Assembly (NCBI GenBank): GCA_003427395.1
Contig: BFEA01000071.1
Location: 1,881,320 to 1,909,046 of the forward strand
Direction: 5' to 3'
Length of the DNA: 27,727 nt
DNA from: Chara braunii
Taxonomy: Eukaryota > Streptophyta > Charophyceae > Charales > Characeae
Below, piece by piece: positions 1 to 13,189 of this stretch. The position numbers and the translations under genes were made by a program. Every line of letters starts with the position of its first letter. Positions within the stretch are counted from its first letter, which is position 1. A model generated the notes under the pieces. The model did not search any database, was not told the origin of the DNA, and worked only from the letters and a program-made list of their open reading frames with translations.

Positions 1-1027
1 GGTGGTGGTGGGTGGGGGTGTTAGAACAAGGGAGAGGCCAATGGCGGTGGGTTGAAGAGGGACTCCCGATTTAAGGGGTTGACACCTGGGCTGTTTGTGG
101 ATCGTGTGTACGCAGGTGAAGATGTCGGCGGCACTGGTGAAGATGTGGTGGCCTGACGGCTATGCAATCTGCAAATGTTAAAGAACGGAAAAAGACAAGG
201 ACATGCAAAATAAAATTAAAAAAAAATACTCAAGTCCGCACGCACCTGGCACATATGCAGCCTGTCTGTACACATGCCCCAGCGCATGTGCGCACAGCGC
301 AGCACCTCACACATCACACATCACACATCGCGCACCCAGGTGCATGGTGCGCGGCAGCGCACGCACACCTCGGATCCGCACATCACACTGCACAGCGTAC
401 CGTTCAGCTCACAGGCCAGGTGCATCGCAAGTATAGTATACTCACATCGCCATACGTCTCCCCATGGTGCACCACCTGCATATCCAGGATACAGGGAAGA
501 GCCTACCTTCTTTGGGGAACCATTGAGTGTAGATACAGAAACAACAACCGTACATCATATTCCGGTGAAGACAGAGTGCAAGTCCGCAAATACATATGAA
601 TTCTCATGACAAAAAATAAGCCAAAACGGAGTCAGTACAACAGTTCAAAAACCCTCTTCAAGTTAAGGACAAGCTCCAGCCCATATTCAAAAAGAGATTG
701 ACGCAGCATGTGAAAAACACAAGAATGAAGAATAGGATTCTTCAAGAAGACAGCAGAACAACGAGAACGTAATCTTTCAAGGGGGGGGTAGCCCAAAACC
801 ACCTCCAAGGGTAATTGAGTAAAAGACACGAGCCCTCAGCCGTTGCCTACTCACTGTCTGCTCTACAAACTACACTACATCCGCAAGTTACATCCTCCTC
901 CTAAATGTCAATGGCTCCGTGCTTCTCTTCACAAGCCTAGCCTAGGGACCTGAATAAGTTCCGATCCAAAAATTTGTAACCTACAACCCATCCCACCCAG
1001 TCCGTCAACGACATGCATCTCTGCTGC
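1..1027 (-). other. 3' UTR and downstream flank of HSP90C
   Basis: No convincing coding sequence. The first 160 bases are G-rich on the plus strand. Positions 230-440 are rich in short CACA/CGCA and CACATCA runs. No AATAAA is seen on the minus strand below the stop; a TGTAA (minus strand, 888-892), the usual green-algal poly(A) signal, lies about 136 bases past the stop but could be chance. Open frames here are short and show no family resemblance. Confidence 0.5.
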
Positions 1028-1279
1028 TCAGCTCTTCCAAGGGTCATTGTCACCAGATTCTATCACCTCTGGCTCAACTACTTCATTGATTGATGGCACC
1101 TCTGGCTCGACTACTTCATCGGTGGACGAATCAGATGCATCTGCAGCTGTACCTGCACCGTACTTGGCCTGCGCCAACCTCACTGCCTCGTCTGCAGCTC
1201 TCTCTTCATTCCTCTTGTCCTCAACTGTGAGAGCCATCATCTCATAAACCCGGCTTGCGAAGTCTGAAGGGTTCTCCGG
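1028..1279 (-). CDS. HSP90C: HSP90C exon 18: C-terminal end, acidic tail and stop
   Basis: Encodes [20 protein letters not shown], then a helical [14 protein letters not shown] stretch, then an acidic tail with two VVEPEV motifs, and ends DPWKS with TGA at 1028-1030. The terminal DPW motif is typical of plastid HSP90. A 33-bp direct repeat (1064-1096 and 1097-1129) underlies the VVEPEV duplication. The acceptor is ttgcag. Confidence 0.95.
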   Translation of the reverse strand, partial: PENPSDFASRVYEMMALTVEDKRNEERAADEAVRLAQAKYGAGTAADASDSSTDEVVEPEVPSINEVVEPEVIESGDNDPWKS

Positions 1280-4200
1280 CTGCAACAAGCGAAAAGAACA
1301 ATAACACCGCAAAGTCAGAACAGGAACAGGCAATCACTGGTTCTGACCAACACCCTCACAAACTGACAAAAGGGTCCTAGATAGGACAGCAACAAATGAC
1401 AGTGCATCTGGTCAAACAAAATGCCATCAGGCAGCTGAGCCTGAAAACCTGTCCCATATGCTTCAGGCCCCACTGATTTGACGATTGTGGCCCCACTGAT
1501 TTGACGATTGTGTTACAGCCTGCCCCATATGCTTCAGGCCCCACTGATTTGACGATTTGTCCCATATGCTTCAGGCCCCACTGATTTGACGATTGTGTTA
1601 CAGCTTGCATGGAATAGATTAAGGCCGTTCCTGCGTATAGTGAAGTAATAAGGTCACAGATTACTCAATCCGCAGCAACGAGGTCACCACTTTCATCGGC
1701 GAACAACCAAAAACCCTTTGAACCACCTTGAATCTTGAACTAGCGCACACTTGGTAGTTTGCATACTTGAGTCGCATAAGTGAGGTGCACTGTGCTGATC
1801 GCAAATGCGCAAAAAAAAAAAAGCCGCAGCAACCATGATGCATGTATACACCCTGGAGAGAGAGAGAAAGAGAGAGAGAGGTCTTTCACATTTTTCAGAA
1901 AACCCCTGCCCGTACTTCAAAAGGTCCCTGCCAAAAGTTAGCAAGGACTTTGTCAGCAGGAGAAGAATAGTTGCTGGGCTTGTAGCAAGGAGTGAGCAGG
2001 CAGGTATATATGGTGTGGCTTCGAATTCAGGTCCATGTTTCAGCAGTTATGGGTTGCGAACTTCGGCGCGTGATTTTCAGGGCTTCACTCCACTGCTCAC
2101 CAAATGCACAAAACTAGAATAAATCTTCTTCCCAGAAACTGGACATACAAGCCATATGTTTTTCTTTTGCACGAGTGCGGATGAGTGGAGCGAGGCCCTT
2201 AGGGCCACTGCACATAAGAAAAGGAAAAACGAAAAAAACGAGCCAGCCAGCTACTGTAGTGTTCGGATTAAGTTCGTCACCCATAACTCTTGGAACAGAC
2301 CTCAATCCGAATCCAGAATACACTGCCGGCCTGCTCGTGTTCCTCCAGCAGTTCTATGCACATTCTTCCAGAATCCAAATGAATGGGATCCCCACTAATT
2401 CGTCGCAGGGGACCCTTCGGGAAAGAGACTTAAATCCAACGAGTACCATGTAGCCACAATTTTTTTTTTTCTGTGCAGTTAACATTTTTCACAAGGGAGG
2501 TAACAAAGAGTTGGTTACCACAGCCTGCCCTTTTTTTTTGGTTTTTAATTCGAAATTGCAATGCATCATCATGTGGGCAAGCATGTGTGCGCGTGCGCAA
2601 TGCGGCGCACGTGCGGATCTTGCGCGCACCTGATTTGCCGTATGTACGGTTGTTTGTCTTCAAGCATGTCGATCAGCACACTTTTCATGATCTAGAACAA
2701 CCATGTTTGTCTTTCCTTCCACTCTCATCAACCCTAGATTCAACTATCTAATTTCAAGTGCCACCTGCTAGAAATGTCTCCCCAATGATGAACATCACAC
2801 CATCGGCTGCCCACCAGCACATCCAAACCCCTTTTGCACAAGGCAAATTCCCACTGCACAGCAAACTTTGGCCCAAATGCCAATGCAGAATTACAGATCC
2901 TTCTTATGCGCAGTATTTTGAATGCTTCCCTTGTAAACGATATGACACTCTGTTTATAGACTCACGTGGCCTTGCCTGATGAGGTATTCCATGCCCTCTT
3001 TCATTCCTGCACTCTTTCTTTCCTGCCCACTTCCCTCCACACCTCCCTCCTCAGAAATGCATCAAAGCACCTTCCTAGTCGGTCATGTGCACCGGACTCA
3101 TTCTACGACTCCAGCCACGCCTACTGTATTAGCACATCCCTTTTTTTTTCAAATTTTCTAATTTATAATTTACTGGTTCTCACTTTATGCCCATCATTGT
3201 GCAGGGGCCCTGCTATATCATTCCAGGTTTGACAGATGTCCTAAGTAAGGGGACAGTATTAAACAATCTCAGGAGATACCAACAGGAATCAAACTCTTGT
3301 CTACACCCGAGTGGAGTGCCTGGTCATTCTAGGTGAAGGTCTTCATACAGCTCTAATGCCCGCGTGTCCTATTCGGGTGAAGGTGGAGAGTGTGAACGAG
3401 TGTTTTCTGCATGGATGATAGGGGTTCAGAATAATTACCGAGAAACCGCTTGTGAGGAGAGAGGTCTCATATAGCAGCTCCACCATATTTGCAGCCTTGT
3501 CATTGTTAGGGGTATCCCTTGCAGCCACCTGCTCACAAAGATCAGCACCCGCAAGCAAAATCCATCAGTTTAGAACTTCAGAAGTTTAGATCTCTTTCTT
3601 TCCTTTTTTTTTTCAGTCCGGAATTTCGGACCATTTTATGTGCGTCATCCTTGGAATTTCGGACCATTTTATGTGCGTCATCCTTGCCCAGGGGCCATGC
3701 CAACATTCTCTGTATGGTTCCAATTTCAGCGGATGTCACGCAGGACAGGTCTATTCCTCAAATTCTTTCTTCCTTTCTTTCCTTCATTTATTTCTTTCTT
3801 TCTTTTCCTTCCTATAGCACTGGTACAGGTGCACCTCATAGACGACCGCTCTGCCATAGCCACATTATTATGATAGGTAGAAAACAGTACCCAGCCAGAA
3901 CAGAAGCCAGCCAACAACCCTCAATCTGAACGGCAGGGTAGAAAACCGCGATCAAAGCATGTGCTGCAAGCACTTTTTTCAGCTGGTCTAGTTCAGTCTC
4001 TAAAATGATGAATTCCAGCATTCATTTGATTCATTAGCGGATATAAGATGACACCGAAGTGACCAAAACAAACAACACATTCATATTTGATGATTCTAGA
4101 GCATTGCGCCCACTGCACCGAACGCTGTGGTCAATATGCACTGCATAACCACAATTCTTGTATATGCAAAATAGAAGAACTTCACAATCGTACCGGAAGA

Positions 4201-7200
4201 CAACTCATGCGACCTCCCCCCCCCCCCGCAAAGCCCAAGGCCAGCAACCATTCTAAAACCCTAGTCCTTGCAGACAATAGCGCATCTGGGAGAGGCAGGC
4301 ACATTCAGAAGAGTGTGATGCCAAAGATCCTACTTGCGCAAATGCAGCTCTCACAACAGTATAAAAAGACGCGAGAGACCTAAATTGTGCCGGTGCCCTG
4401 CCATGACAGTAACTCATAATTGTGGTATCTCATTTCTCCTCTTTCCTGCACACAAAAAACAGAAGTCAACCTACCTACCTACCTCGGCAATCATCATGGA
4501 CACACGAGCACGTAACTAAGACTAACCACCCATCCACAGAACAGACGCCTCTGCCCTAACGAATTCCCCTCCTAAAGGATGCAAGTCAAAAACGTGTTAC
4601 ACAACATCAAACGTAACCTTTATAGCTCAACAAGGTTGAGGACTCACGTTCAAATCCTTGATGATTGGATGATCTGTGTTGATTTCCAAAATGCGGCGGC
4701 CCTTCATGAACTCCAACTGAGAACTATCTCCGCCCATCGCCTGTGCCTTCATGATCCTGCATGTCACAGCAATACGAGCGGATGGTTAGGCCAAGGGTAA
4801 CTCGCCAGGCAAACGATAACCATCCACGAAAGCAATCCCTTTCTGCATCTGCACACATCACCTTAGCCTTCATGATCCTGAACTTGATCATAGCCATATG
4901 AGCAATGGTGATCAGGCTTCTGTCCCCCACCAAGCAAGCAATGGTGGTCAGGCTGCTGTCCTCCCACCAAGCTCACACCCTTTGGAGGGCAGCAGCAGCC
5001 TTGCACTTAGGAAACATCCTTGACACAAGCAACAGAAACACATGCCAAGCTGGTACAGCTGTGACTCAACAATGCATTTCGGATCTTGGGAGCACGGGAC
5101 ATATATCGTCTTTCCTCACCTTTCCATGTTTGCTGACCAGCCAAACTTGCCAGAGACGAGGATACAAGGGGAGCTGCTAATCCTGTTGGACACCTGGACC
5201 TTGGCAACCCTGTCACCAAGTTTCTGCTTCATCCAGTCGCAAAGGAGTCTGTAACTCTTCTCTTTCTCTTCCTCCTTTTTCTTGTCCACTTCCTCACCTG
5301 ATGCCATTCACAAGACAAGAATCACAGACACATAACTAAGAACATGCTAGTCGCTTTCAAATACTGGACGAGCCTTGAACATCAACATTGTTCAATTCCA
5401 TGTTATCCAAATTAATTGTTGAGAAAAAATATGCACCCACTCTCCAGCGCAGTCTTTGCAACACTATCAACACTGTGAGGCCCACAGTGAAGTCTTCTCC
5501 TCCTCCCTTTCTTCCCCCTTAGGCCCCTGCCACACTCGCACTTGCGCCACCCCCAAACCCCCCCCTCAACACACACACAATGGAGATGAACAACTCTCTC
5601 ACGAGCAAACACATCAATGATCAATTCCCCAGAAGAACTTCCCGGCCATGGCCATGTCCACCACAGGTACATTTCCTCTGTACAACCTCGTAAGAACAGA
5701 CCTGCTGCCAGCCTTGCAATGCCATCCTCTCCTCTCCAAAAGCAAAATAACCTCTCCCTCCTCGACACGAAGGAAACATACACCCGGCAATGAGCATACC
5801 ATGCGGGCTAAGACTTTGTATCATCAACGGTCATGAGCTTCGTGATCGTAACCAAATTGGCTTGCTACCAAAACTACACTCAGATTTTGAACTTGACGTT
5901 GATCAAAATCACAGGGTCACAAATCTGCGATGCAGAAGCAGGCCACCAACACACATCCCAGCCCACAATCCCCACCATTTAACTCACCCAAATCCAGGCC
6001 TTCCTTGCTGATATCAGCGAACTTCTTCTCCTTGAATGACTGCAGGTTTGTGATTGCCACCTCGTCAATTGGCTCCACGAGGAACAGCACCTGGAAAAAG
6101 CACAGATCGGCAACAAGTTGCAAAACAGACGAGAGGGGTGAGAAGCTCTCCTTTGCTCTGCCTGGACTGCTTACTCGTCTCTGTTTATCTGTGGGTACAG
6201 CTGAAGTTTCATCTCGCCTGTTTTCCACAAGGCCTCATCAATTTACAATCTTTCGCAGACCAAGATGAAATACATTCTGACAGACTTGCACATCTGGGTC
6301 ACAGCTGTTAGAAATGACCAATCCAGTCACTCAACATGATACACAACTTCTCTATTTGGGGTTCTCAAGCCTGTCATGTGCGACACCGAGCTCGTCCATG
6401 AGACCTGCTTCCAGATTCCGTTCTAAACCCCTACTGTACGTTCTAAAGCCCCCTACTGTAAGCACCGGCAGAAATAATTCTGCGTTTAAGACCCTATACA
6501 ATCTTGCATCATATGTTGAACATCCACAAGCAGCCAAAGGAACAGATCAAACATTGAGGCCCTTTAAAGGCCCTGCAACGATAGCTGAAGCTACAAATAT
6601 TCTACATTATAGGAATGGCAGTGAATCTAGAAAATGAGCGTGTAGGAATTGTGGTTTTTGGTATTGATACTGCCATCAAAGAAGGAGATATTGGCTAACG
6701 TATCGGAGCTATTGTAGATGTTCCTGTAGGAAGATCTACGTGCACGCAGATATACTCGCGTTTTACAATGCAAAACACCCGTGGACAAGTGCCCAGCTGA
6801 GTGACGGGGAAACATACATAAACCCGGATCTCTAACACAGCTCTAGGTGCAGAAAGTTCAGGTACGAACCTCGAAATCCTTCTTCTCAAGCTCCTCGAGG
6901 AATGGCGCACTCTTTGCACTCTTCAAACTGTCAGCCGCCAGGTAGTATATGGACGACTGGTTGGGCTTCATCCTCTCCAAGTACTGTGGAAGGCTCACCA
7001 GTTCATCTCCACCTTTGTTCGAGTAAAACCTCAACAAAGGTGCCAATCGCACATGATTTCCTGCATCCTCAATACAACCCATTTTGATGTTCCTCCCAAA
7101 GTTCGTCCAGAAGCTTTGATAATCCTGCTCCATCCACACATAGACATTATACCACTTGCATCAGATCCATAGACTGCTGCAGGGATGGTCAAATCGCCAC

Positions 7201-7804
7201 AATATGAATCACAGTGAAGAAAATGCAACTAGTACTACCTCAAACAGAAAGAAGCGAGCATTCCCAAGAAGAAAAACACACGGTTATTCCAACAGATCAC
7301 GTGACGCATGTTTCTGGTGTACTCGAACTCAACCCTCAACTAGACTGCGCTCTTTTCACTGCTGCTCCTCCAAAAATCCATCTACTGTCTGAGCACCACG
7401 CATCTTTCTGAAAGGAACAAAAGAAACGACATTTGTTGCGTAAGACGAACACGCATGTAAAACCGATAGCATACCTCAGCCTTCTCTCTCTTCGCAATCT
7501 CATCAATCATGTCAAAAGTCTTCCTGACCAGCCGTTTCTTCATGATGCGGACAATTCTGCTCTCCTGAAGAATTTCTCGAGAAACATTTAGGGGCAGATC
7601 ATTGGAGTCTACCACTCCCTTGATAAAGTTCAGGTAGCGTGGAAACTGCAAAACACAACCCGATCACAGACCCAACAGACACACAGAGAACACATACAGG
7701 CCAACTGAGTTGAAAGGAATCACCTTACTAGGCATGTAGCAAACCATGTGTAATCATCACAACCTGTTAGTCAAAGCCTCATCATGGCCAGATAACAAAA
7801 ACAT

Positions 7805-7852
<48 letters not shown>

Positions 7853-10800
7853 CGATTTTTCCAACCGAGTCTTGAAGCATTAAATCTAACAAATGATAAG
7901 CACGTAAGTCATACAGAACTATACATGAAGTCGAACAAAACTAATTAATTGCCAATCACATGAAAGGAGCCTCCACACTTAAAAGCCGCATACATTCAAG
8001 AGCAGGAGGCCTTTGAGGCCAACTTTCCTCACTAATGGCCACTCAGAACCCATGGCAAAGTTCCCTTAAAACCAGAACCAGTGCAAATTTGGATACCCAG
8101 TCAATGCAAACAACCTCAAAGAAATACAGCAGTACATGTGCTCTCCAGTCACTCGGAGGCCCCAGAGGCTTTATGCCAGCATACTTCTGAAATTCGGGCT
8201 GGACGATATATTGGGCAACACATTATGGACCAGCTGTAACACATTGTGGACCAGTCGTTTACATATGTACCTTTACATTTCTAGCTAGAATGATTTCTTA
8301 CACACAGTTCCAATAAGGCTTTATTAAATATATCTTTCTTAGTCTTGTTGTCTGTTATTTTATCTTAAACCAGGCGAACTTGAGAATCGAAAATGTGACG
8401 CTGCAAGTTCTCTTGATGAACAGTGGTACTGGACCGAAAATGGGCCAGCGGCCTAGCTCTGTTGGTAGAGCACACCCAAGTGGCATTCAGGATTTCGTTC
8501 AATCCCCCGCGTCGTCCATTCGATTCCCCACAGCGCCTGCAGCGCGCTTTGGGATCATCGGCTAAGATAGTTGGCTTGCCCCTTCTGGCTGGTCAAGTAG
8601 GAGTCAGGGATCCGGCCATCCCTCGTTAGGAATCAGGAGCCTAGGTACTACTCCCCGCACAGAGTGGATAGCTTCCCCTTCGGTGCATAGATGTTCCACT
8701 TCGGAGCACAGATGTGGAGTTCTGACATGCTGGATAGGAGGGTGGATAGTGCAAGGTATGCAGGTAGCTTGTGTGAGGTGGAAAAAAATATTGAGAGAAG
8801 AAAATAGCGTACTGAATACATCTGTCCACCATATATAAGGAGAAAAAAAGCTTTGAAAGGGAAAAAGAAAGAAAATGCATGTACAGCGGTTGTCTTGTTC
8901 AGTGCACAGGGGGAATCTCCCTCAGCAAAGAGGTTCGGAGGATACTTGTTTGATGATCCTCCCTAACATCCGCTGTGAAGATGGCCGTCCATGAGATGGC
9001 CTAAACAAGCATCATATGCATGGAGGATTTTGAATCCATTTTAAGAGCACAAATCCAGAACCCCATGAGGACACTTACCAGCTCACCATCAAATTCGTCG
9101 GAGATGAAGACTCTCTTCACATAGAGGCGGATGTTTTTCGTCTTTGGGTTGTAAATCTCCTCTTGGTTGAATGGACCAATTCCTGGAACGTACAGTAAAC
9201 TGCGGAACTCAATCTCTCCCTGCATCCAGCCGAAGGAGCAACAAGACGGAAACGAGTAGCAAAGTGTCACTCACTTCCAGACTCAACGAAAGTTGATTCC
9301 GGGGCCCCCCCAACTGGCACACATGAGCATGTGACTATCCAAAAAACATGTGCCATTAACATATTCAGCAGATGTGGAACATCTACATTTTCAAAAACAG
9401 GGCATATTATTGGCCAAGGAACCCCATGCACAATCATCATATCATTACATGATTAGTAATGCTGGCAGACACCAACGAGCCTAGCTCAGTTGGCACAGAC
9501 CTGAACTGTTGAAATACAGACCTGAGTTCAAATCCTGATGGACTTTGATGAATGGAATAAATCATGCAGAATTATCTAGGGCTGCTCCTGAACAGTGCCT
9601 AGGGCTGCTCCAGAAGATATCCCAAGGCTGTCGCCCTTTAAAACAAAAAAAAATCGAGAAAAAAAATCCTGGCAGAAGTGCCTACAATCCCTGAATAGAA
9701 AGTAAAAAAGTCGAAGAAACAAAGATACGCTACCCTAGCAAGCCCAGTCCCTTTCCCTACTTAGGTCACAGGCAGAGGGAACGCATATAGAAACACCTTC
9801 GTGAACTGCCTGCCATTAGAGCCTGGAAACGATAAGAGGGAGCAAGCTGGGCAAGACAATTGCACACGCTTGCAAATACCAACCGAATTGAAGAAAAGAC
9901 CAACCACGGCACAGGAAGCAAGCAGCACTTCCATCCCTTCCAATGGTCTCTCACATGGTCAAACATAACCGGATGCACAGACAGCAGACAGCAGACAGCA
10001 CAAGCTAGGTAGCAACTTCAAGACTCGCTGACATACCTCAGTGGAGAAATGTGTGTGTGCAGCTGGGTCAATGAACTCGTTGAATGTGGACTTGAAGAAG
10101 CTGTTGTAGTCTGCTGGTGACACATCCTTTGGATTTCTCATCTGCAGGTGAAAACGGTGAGCAGAAACGAAGGCCCAGAGGACCAGACAAAAGAACACAC
10201 ATGCATGCAATAACACATGAGAATGGGTCAGCAAGTTCACCCGAGTCCCCTCCCCCACCCCACACATGCACTCTCACTTATCTTATTTGCATTCAACCAG
10301 GGTTGCCGGCGTTCGGGGCGGGCCGAACGCCCGAACCCGAACGCCCGAACGTACGGGACCCCTTCAGAACGTTTGGCCGTTCAGGCCGAACGCGGACCCA
10401 ATAAAAAGAAAAAGAAAAAAATTAAAAATTTCTAGGCTACCAGCCGGGCGGCCCAGGTCCCGGGTGGCCAGCCCGTGCAAGGACCAGGGCAGATCCCAGC
10501 AAAAACAAAAAAAATCAAAAAAATCCCAAAAAAGCCTATGTTATGCAGAAAAATAAACTGAACAACTTTTGCCTCAGGGTCACATCGAAATTCTTCACCA
10601 ATTGTAAAATAAAAAATAAAACTTAAAAAAAAGTTTTTCACCAACTTTTTTTTTTTTTTTTTTTTTAGTTTTTTTGGCCCGGCCGGGCAAGTGACCCCGG
10701 GCCACTCTGGTAGCCTAGAAAAATTCCGAAAAAAATACATGTTATCCAGAAGAATAAACTAAACAACATTTGCCTCAACAGTACATCCAAATTCTTTACC

Positions 10801-13158
10801 AAATTTGAAATAAAAATCAAATACAGAAAATAAACACTGATAAAAATAGAAAAAATAAAAAGAGAATTAAAATGAGTGAGTGTGCCAGCACCTTTTTGAC
10901 ACCGCCATCATTGCCGATTTTTAATTATTTTTTGGCATTGAAAAATGCCCTGAAAATTTACAGATATGTAGTTTACATAATCAATAACTCGTTAAAAAGT
11001 TTTCAAAAAATAATAATTTTTTTTAGGCCCCGAAATAAAGTGAAAACAAAAAGATAAAAGTGAAAAAAAACAAAATAGTGAGTGGGCGAGCACGTTTTGA
11101 CACCCCCATCTTTAACGATTTTTAATGTTTTTTTGGTTAAGCAGAATGGCTTCAAAATTTATAGGCGTGTAAGGTTACATCATAGAGAACTCACAAAAAA
11201 ACAATTCAGAAAGAAAAACTTATTTTTAGGCCCCGAATTTTTTTTTGCGGGGGCCGAACCTGGAGGTGTTCGGCCCCCGAAAGGGACCCCGAACGCCCAA
11301 ACGTTCGGAGGCCAGCCCGAGGGCCCCCGAACGTTCGGTCAGGTAACCTTGTATTCAACAAAAATGCAAGTTGACCACCAAACAAAATATAAGATATATA
11401 CTCCCCCCCCCCGCAAACACACACACACACACACACGAGTCATGTACAGCGAGCATGACAACACACACTCGCAACACAAGGAGTTGATAGATCCAAAGTC
11501 GCAGCAAAACTGGCGGCTTCCATATCAATACGCAAAAGCCATTTGAATTTTGAAATGCAATAACAAAAACGGAAAATCCTTCCTTTGCAGGAATAAGAGT
11601 TCTGCAAGCACGGGAAAAATCCTGCTGCTGGAAGGCAACGACCAGAACACGGAACGTTAAAGAAATTGTCAATAGTTTCACAGACTGCCCCCGAGTGCTT
11701 GTTCATTTTTTCTTCTTTTTTCAAAAAGCAAACTGCACTATCCGCTGGAAACCAGGTCCCGCATCCCTTACATAAAAGAACTCATGCAGAACCCCCTCCG
11801 TTATGGCCAAGGGACCATGAGACACTGGCATTGATTGCTTCCTGTTTGGGTAGAATATACCCCACTCTGCCCCTGTTCCAACTGAATGTGCACCATCCCT
11901 AAAAAGAAACAGGACTTTCTTGGTAATAAAGTCTTACATTCCTGACCTCTCTGCTTTCTGAGTCTGAGCATTTTGTCGAACATTGTTCCTTTTGAAGTCG
12001 AGCTAGCCTTCCACCCCAAAAAAAAGTGTTCTACTTGCATCAAGACAAATGACCAATTTCATATGTAACATCCATACAGATACTTCCTTTGCAGGAATGC
12101 TGACATTCAAATGGACAACCCCCCTTGCTAATAGCAGGCACGGACCAGAACTCCTGAGTCCTGACGTCTTTCTCCAATAATGTAACCTTTCCTGCTGGAT
12201 CTGTGGAGTCTGAACTCCACTACGACCAGAGCCCTGTTAATGGTCTCCTATCGAGTCCACAATCAAACAGGTTAGACAATCTCACACAATGCTTCCTGTT
12301 GTCATCTGCGACCTGCCAGCTTATTTATTTTTGGATGTTTATTACACAAGCCCGCACAATTTCACCCTGTGCCCACAAAGACAACCTATATCTATTTCTA
12401 TTATGGGTTCACGTATCACCCTATCATGCAAAACTACTCAGCAATTTGATATTGCACCTCAGGCATGCGTGAAAGCAGCCGAAACAATCAGCAGATGGCA
12501 TTGATGTGTCTGAGACAGCTCTTTTTCCTTTACTTCATTGACACTACACATGATCACATTACCACCTCCACAACCTTCACCGAACGCATTTTCATGTAGG
12601 ACTCAACAATGTGCACAGAAGAAACAAAATGTTCCTATACAGCACCATCACAGCCATCAGAGAAACTCCGAAGGCAACTCAACAAAGAGAGAACCACCCA
12701 ATCACCACAGCTCACTCACCCAAATGGGCTTGGTGTTGTTAATCAGATCCCAGTCGAAGTACTTCTCAGTAATAGTCTTTTTCTTCTTCTGCACATGCAA
12801 AACACATCCCCACGAGTTAAAGATCAACAACCACTCTAAGCACTCCAAAGCTGATAATCAACCAATCAATCACAAGATTCAAAACCCTAAACCAAAACCG
12901 TCCCAGAAAACCGGCAAATCTGCTGGGGGCCCACAGATGGACTGTGTCTTGCCTTTCTTTAGAGGCACAATTCAGGGGGTACCAGACCAACTCATGGACA
13001 ACAAAAGAATCGTGTCAGGGACAGACGTGTTCTTTAAGAGAGAAGCCTTCTCCACGTGTCCACAAATTGATTGAAAATGTCCAACAGCAGACAAAATCCG
13101 CTGCTTTTTTTTTTTTTTGGTGGGGGGGGGGGGGGGGGGGGGGGGGGGTTTTTTTTTT

Positions 13159-13189
<31 letters not shown>

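Larger units (their letters stand above)
7646..9078 (-). other. HSP90C intron 11 (1.43 kb)
   Basis: Lies between exons 11 and 12 (GTAAGT...ttgcag). It contains a (CT)n-(GT)n microsatellite at 7808-7853 and a tRNA-like segment at 8453-8510. No coding signal. Confidence 0.8.
10142..12719 (-). other. HSP90C intron 9 (2.58 kb)
   Basis: Lies between exons 9 and 10 (GTGAGT...ctgcag). 10298-11351 is a hAT-like element (separate entry). 11360-12719 has a C9 run and a (CA)n tract at 11402-11437, two copies of a CTTCCTTTGCAGGAAT motif (near 11577 and 12083) and no coding signal. Confidence 0.8.

Noticed and set aside
632-829. 65-codon minus-strand open frame downstream of HSP90C
   Set aside because: Short, no family resemblance, and lies in the probable 3' UTR or flank.
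3228-3340. Possible minus-strand SINE (AGAGTTTGATTCCT as B box)
   Set aside because: No convincing A box at the right distance, no A-rich tail and no target duplication.
4621-4662. tRNA-like TAGCTCAACAAGG and GTTCAAATCC at the exon 16/intron 16 border
   Set aside because: The B-box-like part is coding sequence for the conserved IIKDLN segment of HSP90, so the likeness to a tRNA is coincidental.
11082-11546. 154-codon plus-strand open frame
   Set aside because: It crosses the right end of the hAT-like element into flanking CA repeats and shows no transposase motif.
12538-13074. 178-codon plus-strand open frame
   Set aside because: It overlaps HSP90C exon 9 in antisense and repeat sequence, with no recognisable family.
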